From the NCBI GenBank assembly GCA_964368605.1, contig CAYJBP010000050.1, forward strand, positions 1-15,869: 15,869 nucleotides of DNA, in the 5' to 3' direction. How positions within the stretch are numbered: position 1 is the first letter of the stretch; each line of letters starts with the position of its first letter. The position numbers were made by a program, and so were the translations under genes. Below, in pieces: positions 13,536-15,869 of the stretch. Under the pieces are notes generated by a model. That model was not told where the DNA came from. It did no database searches and saw only the letters and a list, made by a program, of their open reading frames with translations. This DNA comes from CAYJBP01 sp964368605. Its GTDB lineage: Bacteria; Bacillota; Dehalobacteriia; UBA4068.

Positions 13536-13898
13536 ATGTCCGCAAAAAGCTGGATTAAACTTATGCAATTAGGTGCATATCTAGGCTGCCATCAATTGCC
13601 GGAGCGAAGTTTTTTTTATAAAAAATATCAATTGCCGATATGTGCAAGATGTACCGGCGTACTTATAGCTGCATGTTTTGCCATCCCCTTCTTTTTTATT
13701 TTTAAATTAAATATTTATTTAGCCTTTTTATTAAGTGCTATAATGTTAATCGATTGGGGTTTGCAATATTTAAATATTAAAGAATCAACAAATAAAAGGC
13801 GCTTGCTAACAGGTCTAATTGGTGGATTTGGCTGGAGCACCATTCATATGTATTTTTATATGTTTATTTATAAAACTTTTATAATAAATATATGGTGA
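13536..13898 (+). CDS. DUF2085 family small membrane protein
   Basis: A 120-residue protein with the DUF2085 signature: GCHQLPERSFF (17-27) and PICARCTG (34-41), giving Cys18-His19 and the CxxC pair Cys36 and Cys39. Two or three hydrophobic membrane segments follow (about 41-57, 58-76 and 92-118) with Asp73 in the middle of the second. The cysteine/histidine set could bind a metal at the membrane face, but no function is known. The reading frame is open further upstream (to 13452), where it overlaps the zinc-ribbon gene. The ATG at 13536, two bases after that gene's stop, is the sensible start and fits the family N-terminus. It has only a weak ribosome binding site (TTTAGGG) and probably depends on translational coupling. 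Confidence 0.8.
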   Translation: MSAKSWIKLMQLGAYLGCHQLPERSFFYKKYQLPICARCTGVLIAACFAIPFFFIFKLNIYLAFLLSAIMLIDWGLQYLNIKESTNKRRLLTGLIGGFGWSTIHMYFYMFIYKTFIINIW

Positions 13899-13954
13899 GT
13901 TAATTTTGTTTTTTACACGAAAATATTATTTTTAGCTGCATGCTAAATTGATAT

Positions 13955-13982
13955 TTAATAGCTGGCTATTAAGCGGTTTTTT
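13955..13982 (+). terminator. Probable terminator after the DUF2085 gene
   Basis: A perfect 8-bp stem, TTAATAGC / GCTATTAA (13955-13972), followed by GCGG and six T residues. The AT-rich stem and four-base gap before the T-tract make it moderate. A second small hairpin, TTTAGC/GCTAAA, lies just before it at 13931-13947. Confidence 0.5.
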
Positions 13983-14002
13983 ATAATTATTATTAATAAA
14001 TG

Positions 14003-14031
14003 TTTACAATTTTGAATTTTTATACTATAAT
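14003..14031 (+). promoter_or_regulatory. Sigma-A type promoter of the chemotaxis receptor
   Basis: TTTACA (14003-14008) and a perfect TATAAT (14026-14031) with a 17-base spacer, 46 bases before the start codon. Many chemotaxis genes use a flagellar sigma factor, but the sequence here fits the housekeeping one. Confidence 0.65.
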
Positions 14032-14076
14032 TAAACTAGAGCATATAATAGTACCACCCATGGAAAGGAGTATTTT

Positions 14077-15723
14077 ATGAATAAACCTAATTTTGGAAGG
14101 CGCAAATTCGGTAAGCTATCTAATCAATTTAATCTCTTAATTGCAGTGATGACAACCCTTATTGTTACAGTTATGATTCTTATCAGTGGAGCAGTTACCC
14201 GTAGTAATATTAATGTTGAGCTGATCGACCAAGCTGTTGTTGGTACAAATTTATTGGAATATGAGTTATCCCTGCATTCATCAGATTCTGGCGAGGATAA
14301 AACCGAGATTTTGGATCGCTTAAAGCAAATTACCGGCTGCGAATTTACTATTTTTAATGGTGATGTTCGCGAATTTACCACAATTGTCATAGACGGCAAA
14401 AGGGTGGTTGGCACTACCCTAGATCCTAGCATTGCCGATATTGTTCTACGTCAGGGTAAATCATATACGGGGGAAGCCGAGATATTGGGCGAGCCGCATA
14501 TTACTTCTTACATACCCCACCTTGATGAAAATGGAGAGATTGTCGGTGTAGTTTTTGCCGGTATTTTGGCCAGTGCTAATGATGCAGCCATTAATACGGC
14601 CTTAACAACTTCGATGTTTGTTGGTATTGGCTTAATCCTGGTAGTTTGTATTTTGGCCAAGATAATGATTAATAGGTCAGTGGCCAAGCCTTTAGATAAT
14701 GTGATGATGGCGGCCAATAATATGGCCAATGGCCGGATGTCTTTTGATTTGGATATTAATGCCAATAATGAAATTGGCCAGCTGGGCTTAGTTTTTAATG
14801 AAATGAAAACTTCGCTTTCTACCATAAATAGCCTTTTGGTTGATGTATTAAGCAAAATAGCCAAAGGGCAATGGAATGTAGAAATTGGCAATAGTAGCCT
14901 TTATGTGGGCGATTGGCAGCAGCTTTATAAGTCATTAGATACCATGACCTATTCGGTACGTGATGCTCTTATCCAGGTATCTTCTTCGGCCGGGTTAATT
15001 TCGTCAAATGTAACTTCGGTTTCCGGCGGTGCGCAGGCTTTGGCCGAAGGCTCTATCGATCAGGCCGGCAGTGTGGAAAGCCTCTCGCAGAATTTGCAAC
15101 AAATTTCGGAGCAAATCGAGGTTAATTCGCAAAATACGCGCAAAGTAAATGATATCGCCTTAATCTCCGGCCAAGTTACCGAAAATACTCTTGCCGATAT
15201 GAAGCATATGTTGGATGCGATGCAACAGATATCCAATACTTCGGAGGATATTGGTAAGGTTATTAAAGTTATTGATGATATTGCTTTCCAAACCAATATT
15301 TTGGCCTTAAATGCCGCAGTTGAAGCTGCACGTGCCGGTTCGGCCGGTAAAGGCTTTGCGGTGGTGGCCGAAGAAGTACGTAATTTAGCCCAAAAATCAT
15401 CCGAGGCTGCCCAAAACACTTCACAGCTTATCGAGCATTCGATTGGCGCCGTGGCAGTAGGGGAGGGTATTGCTAAAAAAGCTAATTCTTCCTTCGAGGA
15501 CTTGGCCGATAAAGTGCATCAAATGGTAGCTATTATCGACCAAATTGCCATAGCCACTGAAGAGCAAGCTTTAGGCATTAAAAATATTTCCGGTGGCATC
15601 GAGCAAATATCCTCGGTAGTTCAGGCCAATACGGCAATGAGCGAGGAAAGCGCCGCCGCCAGCCAAGAATTAGCCTTGCAAGCAGATACCTTACATAGCC
15701 TAGTTGAAAAATTCGATCTATAA
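14077..15723 (+). CDS. Methyl-accepting chemotaxis protein with periplasmic-type Cache domain
   Basis: A 548-residue transmembrane receptor. TM1 (about 19-41) and TM2 (about 177-199) bracket an extracytoplasmic single Cache domain (45-175). That domain shows the sCache_3 pattern ITGCEFTIFNGD...R..GTTLD...GEAEILGEPHITSYIPHLDENGEIVGVVFAGI. A HAMP domain (about 200-252) is followed by a HAMP-like second linker (about 253-305) and then the signalling domain (306-548). Its conserved hairpin tip, IAFQTNILALNAAVEAARAG followed by GKGFAVVAEEVRNLA, spans about 402-438 and contacts CheA and CheW. No CheR-tethering pentapeptide is seen at the C-terminus. Start supported by AAAGGAG eight bases upstream. 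The ligand is unknown; Cache domains often bind small organic acids or amino acids. No clear terminator follows before the insertion-sequence end. Confidence 0.94.
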   Translation: MNKPNFGRRKFGKLSNQFNLLIAVMTTLIVTVMILISGAVTRSNINVELIDQAVVGTNLLEYELSLHSSDSGEDKTEILDRLKQITGCEFTIFNGDVREFTTIVIDGKRVVGTTLDPSIADIVLRQGKSYTGEAEILGEPHITSYIPHLDENGEIVGVVFAGILASANDAAINTALTTSMFVGIGLILVVCILAKIMINRSVAKPLDNVMMAANNMANGRMSFDLDINANNEIGQLGLVFNEMKTSLSTINSLLVDVLSKIAKGQWNVEIGNSSLYVGDWQQLYKSLDTMTYSVRDALIQVSSSAGLISSNVTSVSGGAQALAEGSIDQAGSVESLSQNLQQISEQIEVNSQNTRKVNDIALISGQVTENTLADMKHMLDAMQQISNTSEDIGKVIKVIDDIAFQTNILALNAAVEAARAGSAGKGFAVVAEEVRNLAQKSSEAAQNTSQLIEHSIGAVAVGEGIAKKANSSFEDLADKVHQMVAIIDQIAIATEEQALGIKNISGGIEQISSVVQANTAMSEESAAASQELALQADTLHSLVEKFDL

Positions 15724-15758
15724 TACTAAATAAAAGCAGGGGTAGCCTTATGTTATGA

Positions 15759-15804
15759 TGCCTCTAAAGTAGACACGTGAAATACGTAAACTACTTTAGA
15801 GGTA
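15759..15804 (+). repeat. 14-bp inverted repeat just ahead of the transposase start
   Basis: TGCCTCTAAAGTAG (15759-15772) pairs with CTACTTTAGAGGTA (15791-15804) with one wobble, around an 18-base loop. The 3' arm ends six bases before the ATG, so a folded read-through transcript would bury the translation start region. Confidence 0.75.
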
Positions 15805-15809
15805 TTTTA

Positions 15810-15869
15810 ATGAGTAAAAAACAAAAATACACATATGCAGAAAAAATAAAAATATGCAAAGAATATTTA
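15810..15869 (+). CDS. Start of a transposase OrfA-like gene (partial)
   Basis: The first 20 codons are MSKKQKYTYAEKIKICKEYL, running off the window. The (K/R)-rich start followed by Y..EEKxKI.KEYL is the usual beginning of the helix-turn-helix OrfA of IS3-family elements. There is no ribosome binding site of normal strength: AGAGG lies seven bases upstream, inside the inverted repeat. The family is inferred from this short segment. Confidence 0.6.
   Translation, partial: MSKKQKYTYAEKIKICKEYL

Larger units (their letters stand above)
15750..15869 (+). mobile_element. Left end of a probable IS3-type insertion sequence, cut by the window edge
   Basis: A terminal-like sequence (CCTCTAAAGTAGACAC at 15761-15776) resembles the left end of IS3/IS150-group elements. 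It is followed within 50 bases by the start of a transposase-like gene. The exact outer boundary cannot be fixed because the right end and target duplication are outside the window. Confidence 0.55.

Overview
This window reads like a chromosomal segment of a low-to-moderate G+C member of the Bacillota (Firmicutes), most likely an anaerobic clostridial lineage. The grounds are strong AAGGAG/GGAGG ribosome binding sites, sigma-A type promoters with 17-base spacers, a metG-tatD pair and an S1 protein (YabR-like) coupled to a Ppx/GppA phosphatase, hairpin terminators, and TAAAAGTTTT/GGGGGCTCTGCCCCC dispersed repeats of a kind I associate from memory with clostridial genomes. The organism cannot be named from the sequence alone. 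The methyl-accepting chemotaxis protein implies that it can swim or otherwise respond to chemical cues.

Layout. Bases 1-3032 are a minus-strand operon: a soluble hybrid histidine kinase (two GAF domains, HisKA, HATPase, two receiver domains) followed 11 bases later by a single-domain O6-alkylguanine alkyltransferase-like protein. Divergent from it, on the plus strand, are an AIM24/TIGR00266 family protein (3248-3925), a COG2509-type FAD-dependent dehydrogenase (4202-5554), and an S1-domain RNA-binding protein overlapping a Ppx/GppA phosphatase (5656-6929). A secreted protein with InlB-like repeats and a DPNN spacer (7309-8622) follows. Next comes a probable metG-tatD-patB/malY operon (9001-13027), tRNA-Ser(GGA) with its own promoter and terminator (13132-13220), a small zinc-ribbon protein with a DUF2085 membrane protein (13325-13898), and a chemotaxis receptor (14077-15723). 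At the right edge lies what appears to be the left end of an insertion sequence with the first 20 codons of a transposase (15810 to the edge).

How they work together. Most units are housekeeping and independent: translation (metG, tRNA-Ser), nucleic-acid maintenance (TatD, alkyltransferase-like protein), phosphate/(p)ppGpp metabolism (Ppx/GppA with S1 partner), and signalling (hybrid kinase, MCP). Gene-level content is largely ordinary.

The most distinctive signal is non-coding. Four copies of a dispersed hairpin element occur at 1-46, 4018-4091, 6926-7005 and 8829-8898. They share flanks (TAAAAGTTTT, GGTCTTAA), while their stem bases differ in a compensating way. Two copies begin at the stop codon of the gene before them; the other two are orphans, and one of these sits in a highly structured 270-base block that also holds a 14-base inverted repeat. 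I did not find a convincing undescribed multi-gene system.
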